Positions 15,292 through 23,866 of a stretch of DNA of 38,974 bases are shown here, piece by piece (position 1 is the first letter of the stretch; every line of letters begins with the position of its first letter). Origin of the DNA: Deltaproteobacteria bacterium (GTDB lineage: Bacteria > Desulfobacterota > Desulfobacteria > Desulfobacterales > C00003060). The stretch spans positions 1 through 38,974 of the forward strand of contig JAFDFO010000003.1 in NCBI GenBank assembly GCA_019309815.1, read 5' to 3'. The translations under genes were made by a program, and so were the position numbers. Under the pieces are notes generated by a model, which was not told where the DNA came from, searched no databases, and saw nothing but the letters and a program-made list of their open reading frames with translations.

Positions 15292-16116
15292 ATGAAGAAA
15301 TCCTCCGTTATTACGCTTCTCACTGATTTCGGCCTTCAGGACGAGTACGTGGGCGTGATGAAGGGGGTTATCCTGTCCATAAACCCCAGGGTTCAACTGG
15401 TCGATATCACCCACAACATAAGCAGGCACGATATTGGACAGGCAGCGCTCGCACTCAATGCCTCCTTCCGGTTCTTTCCGAAAGGTTCCATCCACGTGGT
15501 TGTTGTTGATCCCGGGGTCGGCGGAGAGAGAAAGACCGTTTGTCTTAAACAGGAAGGGCATGTCTTTATCGCCCCGGACAATGGCGTGCTGACAATGGTC
15601 ATCCAGGATAAGAAAGTCCGGAAAATCTGTGCTGTAACAAAACAGAGATATTTTCTTAAGCCGGTGAGTGACACTTTTCACGGCCGTGATATATTCGCCC
15701 CTGTGGCAGCCCATTTGTCAAAGGGATTGGACATGCTGAGCCTGGGGAAAGAGCTCGGGCTCAAGGACCTGGCTACACTGGAGATTCCCGTGCCCTTTGT
15801 CTCTGCCAAACATGAGCTGGTTGGCGCTGTTATGGCGATTGATCGTTTCGGAAGCCTCGTGACGAATATCAGCGAGCGAACCCTAAAGAAGTTTCAAGAT
15901 GATGAGGGATCACAACGGGTTGAACTCAGGCTGGGAAGGTTCAAGATTAAGGGGGTGTCGCAGTCTTATGACAGTGTGAAGGTGGGTGCGCCAATCGCCA
16001 TCATCGGAAGCCGAAACCTCCTTGAGATTGCGTTAAACCAGGGAGATGCCCGCAAGTATTTCAAGGCCAGAATCGGCCAGGCAGTGAAGGTCAGGTTTGT
16101 CGCCAGGGGGAAGTAA
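15292..16116 (+). CDS. SAM hydroxide adenosyltransferase / SAM hydrolase (DUF62)
   Basis: A 274-aa member of the SAM hydroxide adenosyltransferase (DUF62) family. Members split S-adenosylmethionine with water or hydroxide to adenosine and methionine; relatives are the fluorinase and chlorinase. Conserved blocks are TLLTDFGLQDEYVGVMKG at the N-terminus, HVVVVDPGVGGER, FIAPDNGVLT and FHGRDIFAPVAAHLSKG. A C-terminal barrel domain (MAIDRFGSLVTNI) follows. It lacks the extra loop expected of the fluorinase as far as can be judged, so a housekeeping hydrolase is the better call. It ends a plus-strand run and converges with the DUF6473-like gene. Confidence 0.88.
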   Translation: MKKSSVITLLTDFGLQDEYVGVMKGVILSINPRVQLVDITHNISRHDIGQAALALNASFRFFPKGSIHVVVVDPGVGGERKTVCLKQEGHVFIAPDNGVLTMVIQDKKVRKICAVTKQRYFLKPVSDTFHGRDIFAPVAAHLSKGLDMLSLGKELGLKDLATLEIPVPFVSAKHELVGAVMAIDRFGSLVTNISERTLKKFQDDEGSQRVELRLGRFKIKGVSQSYDSVKVGAPIAIIGSRNLLEIALNQGDARKYFKARIGQAVKVRFVARGK

Positions 16117-16219
16117 CGACTACGGTGCGCTTTACGCCGCCAGCTTATATCGCTATCATATTTCGCCTTTTACTCACCGCCTGCATGGCCAAGGGCCTTC
16201 GCCTACTGACTGCACCAAA

Positions 16220-17272
16220 TTACTGACCGAGTATTCTCGCGCAGATCGGTTTGAGAACTTGTGCTGCATCCAGGTGCATCTCGGGAGTCGGATAGTACAG
16301 GTTGTATTCCCAGAGCCCATGAAAATCTTCTCTGTCCAGACTTAGATCGACAGTTGTCGGCCTGCCCGTAAATCGATCTACCAGCAACTGGGGGGTTCCT
16401 CGCTTGCTAATGCACTCAACATAGTGATCACAGTGCCCCCTTAGTTCATGAATCATCTGCGAGTTGACTAACTGAGGAAAACCGCTGAATAGCGATTGAA
16501 GCCCATCGTAACGTTCTTTATAACCGGGCTCCCTCCTTGAGAAGTAAAAGAGGATCTTCGGAACCTTAATTCTGTGTATCAGTTGCGTGAAGTTTCTTGT
16601 CCAATTGGCTCTTGTCTCGCTCACGATTCGTTTGACGCGATTTCGCGCAAGAAAACAAAGGGAGATCTGTTTCCCTCCTAACTTGATGCGCCATCTTGTA
16701 TGTTTCCTCAGCAGATCTTGGTAAGCGGCGTCGGCACCGATCCGAACACCATCACTTAGCCTTGTCAGGTATTCGAGTCCGCCGCTGTGGAACAAGGAAT
16801 TGCTCTCACTCCTTCCGGACATTACCAGAACGATGGCGAACCGGGCATTGTTGACATACTCCAGCAGGGCCGGGTGCTTTAGGAAGAAGAAAGGTCCAGC
16901 CCCGCCGTAACCCAGGTTCAGTACATCAAGGCCTATCCTCTCCTGTAACAGCACCGGATAAGGTTTTTCACAGAAGCATCCAAACGTTTGGGCGGCGCCA
17001 ATGCATGCGAAGTAGTTATTGCGCTGCAGGTTGTCGGGCTTGGGGCCACGAAACCAAAGATTGGTATTGGGCAGGCAGTACAAATGGTAGTCTACAATTC
17101 TCCAGTCTCTTTGCGCGTAGCCGGGCAGGTGCTCCGTCGATCTGAGCAAATTACTCCTCGCAGGGTTTCTCTTCGTTCTTTGAGGGCTCTTGGATGATGC
17201 AGTAGAGTGTTTTTTCGCTTTCAACCAATCAAAGACAGCCTGAGGGGCACGATATAATAACTGATCCTTCAA
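16220..17272 (-). CDS. DUF6473-like (SGNH-type fold) protein
   Basis: A 350-aa protein I recognise only by pattern. It has YHLYCLPNTNLWFRGP, then FACIGAAQTFGCFCEKPYPVLL, then LNLGYGGAGPFFFLKHP and later FAIVLVMSGRSESN. The 'GAAQTFG ... LNLGYGGAG' pair looks like blocks I and II of an SGNH-hydrolase fold. The arrangement matches, from memory, the DUF6473 family often found beside sulfotransferase and polysaccharide genes. The C-terminus holds the conserved-looking NLYYPTPEMHLDAAQ, where DAA-Q could be part of a catalytic Asp-x-x-His-like block with His seen just before. The start overlaps the GNAT stop by four bases (ATGA), so the genes are coupled. Function unknown. Confidence 0.7.
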   Translation of the reverse strand: MKDQLLYRAPQAVFDWLKAKKHSTASSKSPQRTKRNPARSNLLRSTEHLPGYAQRDWRIVDYHLYCLPNTNLWFRGPKPDNLQRNNYFACIGAAQTFGCFCEKPYPVLLQERIGLDVLNLGYGGAGPFFFLKHPALLEYVNNARFAIVLVMSGRSESNSLFHSGGLEYLTRLSDGVRIGADAAYQDLLRKHTRWRIKLGGKQISLCFLARNRVKRIVSETRANWTRNFTQLIHRIKVPKILFYFSRREPGYKERYDGLQSLFSGFPQLVNSQMIHELRGHCDHYVECISKRGTPQLLVDRFTGRPTTVDLSLDREDFHGLWEYNLYYPTPEMHLDAAQVLKPICARILGQ

Positions 17273-17790
17273 GCCTTCAGGTACATTTCGAACATCTGCT
17301 CAGTCAGCTTTCTCCCCCACTGTTCAAGATCATGCTTTTCGCGAAGTTGGAACCCCGCACGTTCGTATAGAAAGCGGGCTGCGTCCAGGCCCTCAAATGT
17401 CCATAAATATATCTTCTTGTAACCAGTGCTTCTACAGAATTCGATGGCTTCTTTGAGCAAAAGCCGTCCTATGCCGCGTCCGTGGAACGCTGGATCAACG
17501 ATGAGCCACCGGAGTCGAGCCTCATGCAAATTTGCCTGTTTCCCATCAATAGCAATGGAGCCCGCAAACTCTCCAGCCACGGTGGCTACCCAGAATCCGT
17601 CCTGATTCTTCTGAAATCCACTGATGAACTCTGATAGCTCCCTCCCCACCTGGGTTTCAAAAGAGACATCCAGATCCCAGTTGTCATGGTAGTATGTGGC
17701 GTGAAGTTCGGTTATCTTTCCTATTGCACCCGGAAAATACCCGGTCAATTGCACATCACTCAACGGAGAACCCTCATCTATCACGCGCAA
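17269..17790 (-). CDS. GNAT family N-acetyltransferase
   Basis: A 173-aa acetyltransferase of the GNAT fold. The acetyl-CoA pyrophosphate loop is visible as HGRGIGRLLLKEAIEFCR, preceded by the beta strand LRWLIVDPAF and followed by KIYLWTFEGLDAARFLYERAGF. The N-terminal ITELHATYYHDNWDLDVSFE block resembles the GNAT half of MarR-GNAT fusion proteins, but no MarR part is present. The acceptor amine is not predictable. It sits 12 bases after the thioesterase gene and overlaps the DUF6473-like gene, so all three form one minus-strand operon. Confidence 0.88.
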   Translation of the reverse strand: MRVIDEGSPLSDVQLTGYFPGAIGKITELHATYYHDNWDLDVSFETQVGRELSEFISGFQKNQDGFWVATVAGEFAGSIAIDGKQANLHEARLRWLIVDPAFHGRGIGRLLLKEAIEFCRSTGYKKIYLWTFEGLDAARFLYERAGFQLREKHDLEQWGRKLTEQMFEMYLKA

Positions 17791-17802
17791 AGGCAGGCCC
17801 TA

Positions 17803-18252
17803 TCACCTGACTTCGGTTTCTGCCTTTGCGAGGCTTGTGGCCGGTACGGCCATCAACGTTACCAAGGCCTTAGAGACCAGTCTTTCCTGTTCACCAGAAA
17901 CGCTAAAGACTTCAGACTCTGAAACAATGATCTTCTTTCCCCTGTTGATCACCTTTGAACGGCATACAATGGTCTCATCGGTAGCAGGCCTGAAGTAGTT
18001 TATCTTGAATTCGATTGTCAGAATACGGGATTCTGCTGTGACCGTTGTAAAAGCCGCATATCCCGCCGAATGGTCCGCCATGGTCGCAATCACCCCTGCA
18101 TGGACAAATCCGTCCTGCTGTCTATGATCAGGACGGACCTTCAGGCTGGTGTGGAACTCACCATCTCCAACCAGATCGACTTCGTATCCACAATAAGCCG
18201 GAAACCCCTGCACAAAATCCCGTCGCAAAAACCGGGCCCATTCCTCGTCCAT
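17803..18252 (-). CDS. PaaI-type hotdog-fold thioesterase
   Basis: A 149-aa hotdog thioesterase that likely hydrolyses acyl-CoA. The core pattern is DGFVHAGVIATMADHSAGYAAF, holding the HxGxxxxxxD motif of the PaaI/4HBT group, followed by ILTIEFKINYFRPA and CRSKVINRGKKIIVSESEVF. The reading frame extends upstream to a GTG at 18357, which has a GGAG six bases before it and would add 35 residues of no known domain. I take the ATG at 18252 because it matches family length, but the longer form is possible. It is the first gene of the thioesterase-GNAT-DUF6473 operon. Confidence 0.8.
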   Translation of the reverse strand: MDEEWARFLRRDFVQGFPAYCGYEVDLVGDGEFHTSLKVRPDHRQQDGFVHAGVIATMADHSAGYAAFTTVTAESRILTIEFKINYFRPATDETIVCRSKVINRGKKIIVSESEVFSVSGEQERLVSKALVTLMAVPATSLAKAETEVR

Positions 18253-18495
18253 TGATTGCCACTGTCCCTTTCTTCCGCCAGGAGACAAGGCGGATTTACT
18301 CGTGAAGCTATCTCTGATTTCGTGCACTATGAGAGTGTTTACACAGTATATACGCACGGATGACTCCGTATATAGGGTGACATCAAAATCGTCAAGGCCA
18401 AAGGCAACCCGCTGTCAGTGTGGCTCCACTGCCTTTCCCCCCGCGTTTTGCCCGCAATAAAGGAGCGTTGCAATTCAAGACACATGTGGCATCGT

Positions 18496-18550
18496 GACCG
18501 ACATGCTCCCCGCCCGCACTGTCCGGAAAGGCGGGGGGGCTTGACTTCCA
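18496..18550 (+). mobile_element. Possible degraded IS200/IS605-type right end, copy A
   Basis: GACCGACATGCTCCCCGC, then CCGGAAAGGCGGGG and GGCTTGACTTCC. The first 17-18 bases match the reverse complement of 19161-19178 with one or two differences, and both copies go on to CCGGAARGGCGGGG and an ACTTC end. The GC-rich hairpin followed by a short tail resembles right ends (and omega-RNA tails) of tnpB elements. No transposase frame remains. It lies in the 413-base gap between the thioesterase and comEA-like starts. Confidence 0.4.
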
Positions 18551-18665
18551 TCCAAACGTATTTTCTGCTGTTGATCGTCCTGAGGATTATTCCTCAATGT
18601 CTCGCAAAGCGGGGAGTTGGCTGGAGGGTAAAAGGAAAAGGAGAACTGAAAAAAGGAGGCTCACA

Positions 18666-18947
18666 ATGAAACATTGTAGACAGGTAGTCACGTTATGCTT
18701 AGTGATAGGGTTGGTTGTGGCTCTATCGCTCCCGTTATGGGCTGAGGAAACACAGCAGGTCAACATCAACACAGCTTCTGCTGTGGAGCTTACTCAACTG
18801 AAGGGGATAGGAACGAAATACGCCGAGCGCATCGTTCAGTACCGCGAAGAACACGGACCCTTTAGCAGCGCCGAGGATATGACAAAGGTACCAGGCATAG
18901 GTCCGAAGACCTGTGAGGTAAACAAAGATCGAATAACTGTGGAATAG
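18666..18947 (+). CDS. ComEA-like exported helix-hairpin-helix protein
   Basis: A 93-aa protein with a signal peptide (KHCRQVVTLCLVIGLVVALSLPLWA, cut probably at LWA-EE) and a single ComEA-type helix-hairpin-helix domain: VNINTASAVELTQL, KGIGTKYAERIVQYREEHG, then VPGIGPKTCEVNKDRI. ComEA binds double-stranded DNA in the periplasm during uptake; short ComEA-like proteins are common and not all serve competence. The upstream extension to 18597 is non-coding in look. The ATG at 18666 has a strong AAGGAGG seven to eight bases before it. It stands alone, flanked by GC-rich relic sequences on both sides. Confidence 0.9.
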   Translation: MKHCRQVVTLCLVIGLVVALSLPLWAEETQQVNINTASAVELTQLKGIGTKYAERIVQYREEHGPFSSAEDMTKVPGIGPKTCEVNKDRITVE

Positions 18948-19015
18948 TTTTTCACAAAAGCCCCCCTTTCCCGGACAAAAAGAGTTAGAGAAACCCAGAG
19001 AACATTCCTCTTACA

Positions 19016-19180
19016 TGTGAAGTCTCCCCGCCCTTCCGGGCGGGGGGTCTGCCTTGAGGCAGTGCTTCACAGCCCGGAAAGGAAATTTGCCATTCTGAGA
19101 TAGTTCCCCTCGACCCCGCCCTTCCGGGCGAGCGTTCCGCCTGGCGGCGGCAGTTCGTGTCCGGGGAGCATGCCGGTCGA
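19016..19180 (-). mobile_element. Possible degraded IS200/IS605-type right end, copy B
   Basis: Read on the minus strand: GACCGGCATGCTCCCCGG, a GC-rich stretch with CGCCCGGAAGGGCG, and finally a perfect 8-bp hairpin CCCCGCCC-GGAA-GGGCGGGG (19026-19045) followed by AGACTTCACATG. This is the order seen at the 3' end of many tnpB elements (omega-RNA scaffold and right end). A 113-codon frame covers the region, but I see no TnpB zinc-finger or RuvC motif. It points toward copy A across the comEA-like gene. Confidence 0.4.
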
Positions 19181-19318
19181 GTTTCCCCATGGCAGACGGG
19201 TTGAATCGAAACCCCAAATCGCGTACCCTCCGCACGCCCCAATCTAACTCTCGAAAATCCTGTGGAAGCATCCATTTCTTTGTTGATTCTTGACCAAAAA
19301 TGTGGTTATGTTCTGGGC

Positions 19319-19333
19319 GTTCAAAATTTGAAC
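19319..19333. promoter_or_regulatory. 15-bp palindrome GTTCAAA-A-TTTGAAC
   Basis: Perfect 7-bp arms around one base. It looks like an operator half-site pair, but the nearest start downstream is 400 bases away. Confidence 0.3.
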
Positions 19334-19733
19334 ACTTGCCAATTTCCGGCAATTGATTTAATCATTCATTCTGAACTTGGCAATCCAGCTGTCACAACAA
19401 AAATATATACATATCAGTCGCTTATGGAAGGCGCCCTTGCGTAATCGACCAAGCGGAGCTGTGGCGCCGTACTTCATGCCTGACCCAACCTCCTCTCCAG
19501 AGCCAACTTCCCAAACCCCCCAGCCCATTGTACGTCTTCCCATGGTGTAAAACGGTTACGTTCAAGGGGAGTGGAGTATGCTGGGATCGAACATCTCGCA
19601 GAAGGGTGAGTTGATGAAAAAGGCCCTTATCTAGTTGCATATCTTACGGGACTGTTGACAGGCTGTATTGATGGTATGTTGGGTTACATAACTGAACAGA
19701 GAGTGCCGTTAACTTGCCATAGGATTGGTTAGC

Positions 19734-20423
19734 ATGGTTTTTAAAGATGAAGTAGAACAGCGTTACCGTGGAGAAGCTGGAAAGGGGTATCACCAAACAA
19801 CACATTCCGTCCCTGATTTGTCTTATTCGTGGGTTGCACAGCTTCGGGCGAGCAAGATCAGTCCTTATGTGCATAGGAAGGATACAGTACTTGAATACGG
19901 TGTGGGGATCGGCTGGAACCTGGCACGGTTAGAATGCGAAAGGAGGCTCGGTTTTGATCTATCCGAGAGCGTAGAACCTGTCATTCAGAGCCATGGCATT
20001 GAATTCGTGAGAGATGTCAGTAACATTGCCGACAAATCCATAGACATAGTTATCTGCCACCATGTGCTTGAACACACCAGCCATCCACCGGAAATCCTGG
20101 AAGAGATAAAGCGCATGCTTTGCCACAAGGGTAAACTCCTGTTGTTTGTTCCATACGAAAAAGAAAGACGATTCCGTCATTACAATTCAAAGCAAGCTAA
20201 CCATCACCTTTATTCCTGGAATGTACAAACACTTGGCAACCTTGTCGAAAATATGGGGTTAAAGGTCGTGGAAGGAAAGCTCGGGAGATTTGGTTATGAC
20301 CGTTTTGCAGCTGTCTGGGCCAGTCGGTTTCGCCTGGGTGAATCCGGATTCAGAGTGGTGAGAAGAGCGGTTCATCTTCTAAAGCCTATGTTTGAGGTTC
20401 GAGTCGTTGCTGAGAGGGAATAA
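19734..20423 (+). CDS. SAM-dependent methyltransferase (class I)
   Basis: A 229-aa class I methyltransferase. Motif I reads TVLEYGVGIGWNLARL, the acidic end of strand 2 RLGFDLSES, and the motif around strand 4 DIVICHHVLEHTSHP, followed by EILEEIKRMLCHKGKLLLFVPYE. This 'HHVLEH' form is common in methyltransferases of surface-polysaccharide and lipid loci. The substrate is not readable. The frame begins at a TTG (19725), but the ATG at 19734 with AGGA upstream is preferred. It is the first gene of the plus-strand accessory block and is separated from the next gene by a 333-base gap. Confidence 0.85.
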   Translation: MVFKDEVEQRYRGEAGKGYHQTTHSVPDLSYSWVAQLRASKISPYVHRKDTVLEYGVGIGWNLARLECERRLGFDLSESVEPVIQSHGIEFVRDVSNIADKSIDIVICHHVLEHTSHPPEILEEIKRMLCHKGKLLLFVPYEKERRFRHYNSKQANHHLYSWNVQTLGNLVENMGLKVVEGKLGRFGYDRFAAVWASRFRLGESGFRVVRRAVHLLKPMFEVRVVAERE

Positions 20424-20756
20424 GGCCACTTACCCGGTAAAGCGGGCCCCTTGCCTGGTCTCTCCGAGCCGGTTTGACACCGGTGGTATGCGGCATGAAC
20501 CGTCGATGCAAATAGCTGTTATTGATGGATATTCTCATCCAGCAGGGTGTTTTTCAGGCTAACCGTTTGACGTTCCGTTTGGATACCTGTAAAAGGTCAC
20601 ATTTCCTCCGAATTTGTTGCTATGTCCTGACCACTGTGCATTCCTTCTATGAATTCCCTTGTCCCTTACCACACTTGATACGCGACGGGTCATTCCAGAA
20701 GGGTCGCCAATCGAGGTCCTTATGCGAAACCACATACTGATGACTGAGGAAAAACC
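20424..20756. other. 333-base gap without a recognised gene
   Basis: Shows only two very short inverted pairs: CCCG/CGGG near 20433-20446 and CCGGT-TTGAC-ACCGG at 20469-20483. No family repeat, promoter pair or coding pattern was seen. A GAGGAAAAA ribosome site for the next gene lies at its end. Confidence 0.5.
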
Positions 20757-22235
20757 ATGAAACGTGTCGTGTTGCTTTATCCATCGAACAAACTTGGGGG
20801 TTCAGTTCAACCGAGAGTTGAGTTGCCTTTAGGCCTTCTCAGCGTGGGCACACCGCTGGACAGGGCAGGGTATGACGTTAGGATCATAGATGAGAGGATA
20901 GACGAGCACTGGAGAGAAAGTCTTCTAGAAGAAATCAGAAAGGAGCCGATTTGCGTTGGGATAACCTCCATGACAGGGCCGCAGATACAAAGCGGGTTAG
21001 AGGCGTCGCGTTTTGTAAGACAGCATGGAAATATTCCGGTTGTGTGGGGAGGTATCCATGCCACGTTGCTGCCCGAACAAACACTGCAAAATGAAAATAT
21101 CGATATTGTTGTACAGAGAGAGGGGGAAGAAACCTTCTTTGAGCTAGTACAGGCACTGGAAAATGGCAAGGACCTAGCTCGGGTGAAAGGAATCTGGTAC
21201 AAGGAAGACGGAGAAACAAAAAACACGGGGCCAAGGCCTCTGATTAACTTGAACCAACAACCTCCGCTGTCATACCACCTGGTTGACATGAAGCAATACA
21301 TGGTCAACGTCTTCGGAGAGGGTCACATAAGCTTTGAGACAAGCAGGGGTTGTCCGTTTCAGTGTACTTATTGTTATAACTCCACGGTTTATAAAGGCAG
21401 ATGGAGGGGGTTGACGGTCGATGAGACGATAAGGCGAATCAAGTTACTCATAGAAGAGTATGGGGTGAAGGGCATATTGTTTTCTGATGATAATTTTTTC
21501 GGAAACAAGAAGAGGGCGCTGGAGATCCTGCGACGGATAGCAGAAGAAAACCTTGGAGTTCTGTTGTCCAAGATCGACGTTCATGTTTCGATGCTATCAA
21601 GGCTGACTGACAGCGAAATGCGCCTTATTAGGAGAAGCGGCTGTAAAATGGTGATGATGGGGATAGAATCAGGCTCGCCTAGAATGTTGAAAATAATGAA
21701 AAAGAGGATGAGGATTCCTGAGCTAATAGAAGTGAACAAAAGGTTAAAAAAATTCGATATCATGCCTCACTATTTTTTTATGATGGGTTTTCCTACGGAG
21801 ACCGAGGAAGATTTGGCCAAAACCATGTCGCTGAAAATGAGACTTTCATCTGACAACAGGCATGCGGTGCCGCGATTCAATATCTACACGCCTTTTCCTG
21901 GAACCGAGCTTTTCAACCTCTCAGTGAAAAATGGCCTTAAAGTTCCCCAGAAGCTGGAGGATTGGGTGTCATTCAATTATCGGACAGTAAATGACAGCGC
22001 TGTGTGGGTATCGGAGAGGATGAAGAAATTAATCCGTATGCTGCACTTTGCTACCCTGCTGGCAGAGCCGAATAACTTCATAAATTCTTACAAAAGGACA
22101 AGTTTTCCGGTAGCCCTCGCAGCAGCAATCTATTACCCCATCGCAAAAATGAGGGTGAAAAATTTGTACTATCAGTTTCCGATTGACCTAAAACTCGCAG
22201 AATTGTTGGGCGTCTATCCAAAACAAGGAGGGTAA
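20757..22235 (+). CDS. B12-binding-domain radical SAM protein, paralog 1
   Basis: A 492-aa BchE-type radical SAM protein. The N-terminal cobalamin-binding-like domain (LPLGLLSVGTPLDRAGYDV, PICVGITSMTGPQI, PVVWGGIHATLLPEQTL, DIVVQREGEETF) spans about residues 1-150. The radical SAM core begins with SRGCPFQCTYCYN, whose CxxxCxxC ligates the 4Fe-4S cluster, followed by ILFSDDNFFGN, MVMMGIESGSPRML and MMGFPTETEEDL. The classic DxHxxG cobalamin motif is not seen, as in many members. Likely chemistry is methylation of an unactivated carbon or a rearrangement; substrate unknown. It is followed after four bases by a close paralog. Arg codons AGA/AGG are frequent, unlike the GC-richer genes further on. 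Confidence 0.88.
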   Translation: MKRVVLLYPSNKLGGSVQPRVELPLGLLSVGTPLDRAGYDVRIIDERIDEHWRESLLEEIRKEPICVGITSMTGPQIQSGLEASRFVRQHGNIPVVWGGIHATLLPEQTLQNENIDIVVQREGEETFFELVQALENGKDLARVKGIWYKEDGETKNTGPRPLINLNQQPPLSYHLVDMKQYMVNVFGEGHISFETSRGCPFQCTYCYNSTVYKGRWRGLTVDETIRRIKLLIEEYGVKGILFSDDNFFGNKKRALEILRRIAEENLGVLLSKIDVHVSMLSRLTDSEMRLIRRSGCKMVMMGIESGSPRMLKIMKKRMRIPELIEVNKRLKKFDIMPHYFFMMGFPTETEEDLAKTMSLKMRLSSDNRHAVPRFNIYTPFPGTELFNLSVKNGLKVPQKLEDWVSFNYRTVNDSAVWVSERMKKLIRMLHFATLLAEPNNFINSYKRTSFPVALAAAIYYPIAKMRVKNLYYQFPIDLKLAELLGVYPKQGG

Positions 22236-22239
22236 TGAA

Positions 22240-23727
22240 TTGAAGGATAAGGGGCACATTGTTCTTTTCACCCCCGCCGTGAGAATGGGAAAAGAGCAAC
22301 AAAGAAGGACCGGCATACCTTCCGGTTTGCTCGCCATAGCGACACCGCTAGACCTGGCAGGGTATACGATCAAGATAATCGACCAGAATTTTGAAGACAG
22401 ATGGAAGGATATGCTTCTCTCAGAACTGAAGAAGAGACCAATCTGCGTGGGCGTGTCGGCAAAGACCGGTCCTCAGATCAAATATGGGATCGAGGCATCG
22501 AGGATGGTCAAGCAATACGATACAATTCCAGTGGTCTGGGGAGGCGTCCATGCCAGTTTGGCTCCGGAACAGACACTCGCGAATGAGAACATTGATATCG
22601 TTGTTCAGGGAGAAGGGGATGAAACATTCTTTGAACTCGTTCAGGCGTTGGAAAAGGGCGAGCCTCTGAGCAAAGTCAGAGGAATCTGGTACAAAGAAAA
22701 TGGTGAAATCAAGAAGACCCAACCCAGACCGTTTATCGATTTGGAGAAGCAACCTTCGCCCTCATACCATCTCATAGACGTGAAAAAAGTCCTGGTAAGG
22801 AGTTTTGGTGAAGATCACCTCAGGTTTTCAAGTGCCAGAGGGTGCCCATACAGGTGTGGTTTCTGCTACAACACGACATTCTACAAAAGAAGATGGAGGG
22901 CCTTATCAGCTGAAAGAACATATGAAGAGATAAAGAAAATAAGGACCAAATTCGGGATCAGGGGTATTCGGTTCTCAGATGATCTCTTCTTTGGGGATGT
23001 AGAAAGGGTCAGAAAGCTCCTCACAAAGATTGTGGATGAAAAACTCGATGTCGTTGTCACAAAGCTAGACATACACGTGAACGAGCTTTCCAGACTGGAC
23101 GATGATTTTTTGAGACTCCTTGAAAGGGCTGGGGCTAAGGCACTCGTGGTGGGAGTGGAATCCGGCTCTCAGAGGATTCTGGATCTGATAAAGAAGGGAA
23201 TCAAGATTTCAGAGGTTATTGATTTCAACAAGAGGGTGGCGAAATTCAACCTGATCCCCAAATATTGCTTTATGATGGGATTTCCTACTGAGACGAAAGA
23301 AGATATTCGTGAGACCGTTGCCCTGATTTTTCGACTTTTGGAAGACAACAAAGAAGCCATAAAAGACATCAACATTTACACGCCGTATCCCGGCACGGAA
23401 CTGTTCCATTTATCTGTCAAGCACGGGTTTAAACCCCCGGAAAAGCTTGAAGGTTGGGTATCTTTTAACTGGCGTACTATCAACAGAAAGCGTACGCCCT
23501 GGATCACGAAGGAGAGGGAGCGGTTGTTAAGAATGCTCCATTGTTCTTCGCTATTCTTGGAGAAGAACTACTTCCTGGAGCCACAATGGCCCACAAACCC
23601 CTTGGTTGTCATGTTGGCCAGGCTTTATCACCCCATAGCCAAGAAAAGGGTTGAGAATCTGTATGATAAGTTTCCAATAGAGATTAAATTGGTGGAGTGG
23701 CTACGTCTGTATCCAAAGCAGGTTTGA
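22240..23727 (+). CDS. B12-binding-domain radical SAM protein, paralog 2
   Basis: A 495-aa enzyme of the same type as its upstream neighbour. In the 90 residues from PICVG to GIWYKENGE, about 65 positions are identical by hand count. The radical SAM cluster motif is ARGCPYRCGFCYN; it is followed by IRFSDDLFFGD, ALVVGVESGSQRIL and MMGFPTETKED. The start is TTG with AAGGAGG upstream; an ATG at 22235 is out of frame. Differences cluster at the N-terminus (TPAVRMGKEQQRRTG) and around the cluster, so the two may act on different steps or sites of one product. Tandem duplication is the simplest origin. Confidence 0.88.
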   Translation: MKDKGHIVLFTPAVRMGKEQQRRTGIPSGLLAIATPLDLAGYTIKIIDQNFEDRWKDMLLSELKKRPICVGVSAKTGPQIKYGIEASRMVKQYDTIPVVWGGVHASLAPEQTLANENIDIVVQGEGDETFFELVQALEKGEPLSKVRGIWYKENGEIKKTQPRPFIDLEKQPSPSYHLIDVKKVLVRSFGEDHLRFSSARGCPYRCGFCYNTTFYKRRWRALSAERTYEEIKKIRTKFGIRGIRFSDDLFFGDVERVRKLLTKIVDEKLDVVVTKLDIHVNELSRLDDDFLRLLERAGAKALVVGVESGSQRILDLIKKGIKISEVIDFNKRVAKFNLIPKYCFMMGFPTETKEDIRETVALIFRLLEDNKEAIKDINIYTPYPGTELFHLSVKHGFKPPEKLEGWVSFNWRTINRKRTPWITKERERLLRMLHCSSLFLEKNYFLEPQWPTNPLVVMLARLYHPIAKKRVENLYDKFPIEIKLVEWLRLYPKQV

Positions 23728-23866
23728 AAAAGGCAGCAAAGAATCGCCCTCAAAGATGTTCAGTTCCTATATCAGATGGGGCTGTCCGCCTGAAGGAGAC
23801 GCCGGCGGGGCGGGGAATACCGTTGTTTCTGCCGTTCAGAATAGTGTTTGTGGGTTAGAATAAAGC

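Larger units (their letters stand above)
18948..19733. other. 786-base gap without a recognised gene
   Basis: Holds the second IS200/IS605-like right end (19016-19180), a 15-bp palindrome (19319-19333) with a small TTGCC/GGCAA inverted pair just after it (19336-19352), and about 350 bases of unrecognised sequence up to the methyltransferase. Short frames of 60-113 codons exist on both strands but show no family pattern or good start. Confidence 0.5.

Noticed and set aside
15292..16116. Fluorinase or chlorinase
   Set aside because: Closest by family, but nothing specific to the halogenases is visible; the DUF62 hydrolase is far more common.
19011..19543. Short frames of 60-113 codons on both strands
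   Set aside because: They run through GC-rich hairpins, lack ribosome sites and show no protein motif.
19655..19680. Promoter TTGACA ... TATGTT before the first methyltransferase
   Set aside because: Spacer is only 14 bases.
20522..20740. 72-codon frame before the first B12-type radical SAM gene
   Set aside because: No domain pattern, no ribosome site, and unlike a RiPP precursor (no leader-core pattern).
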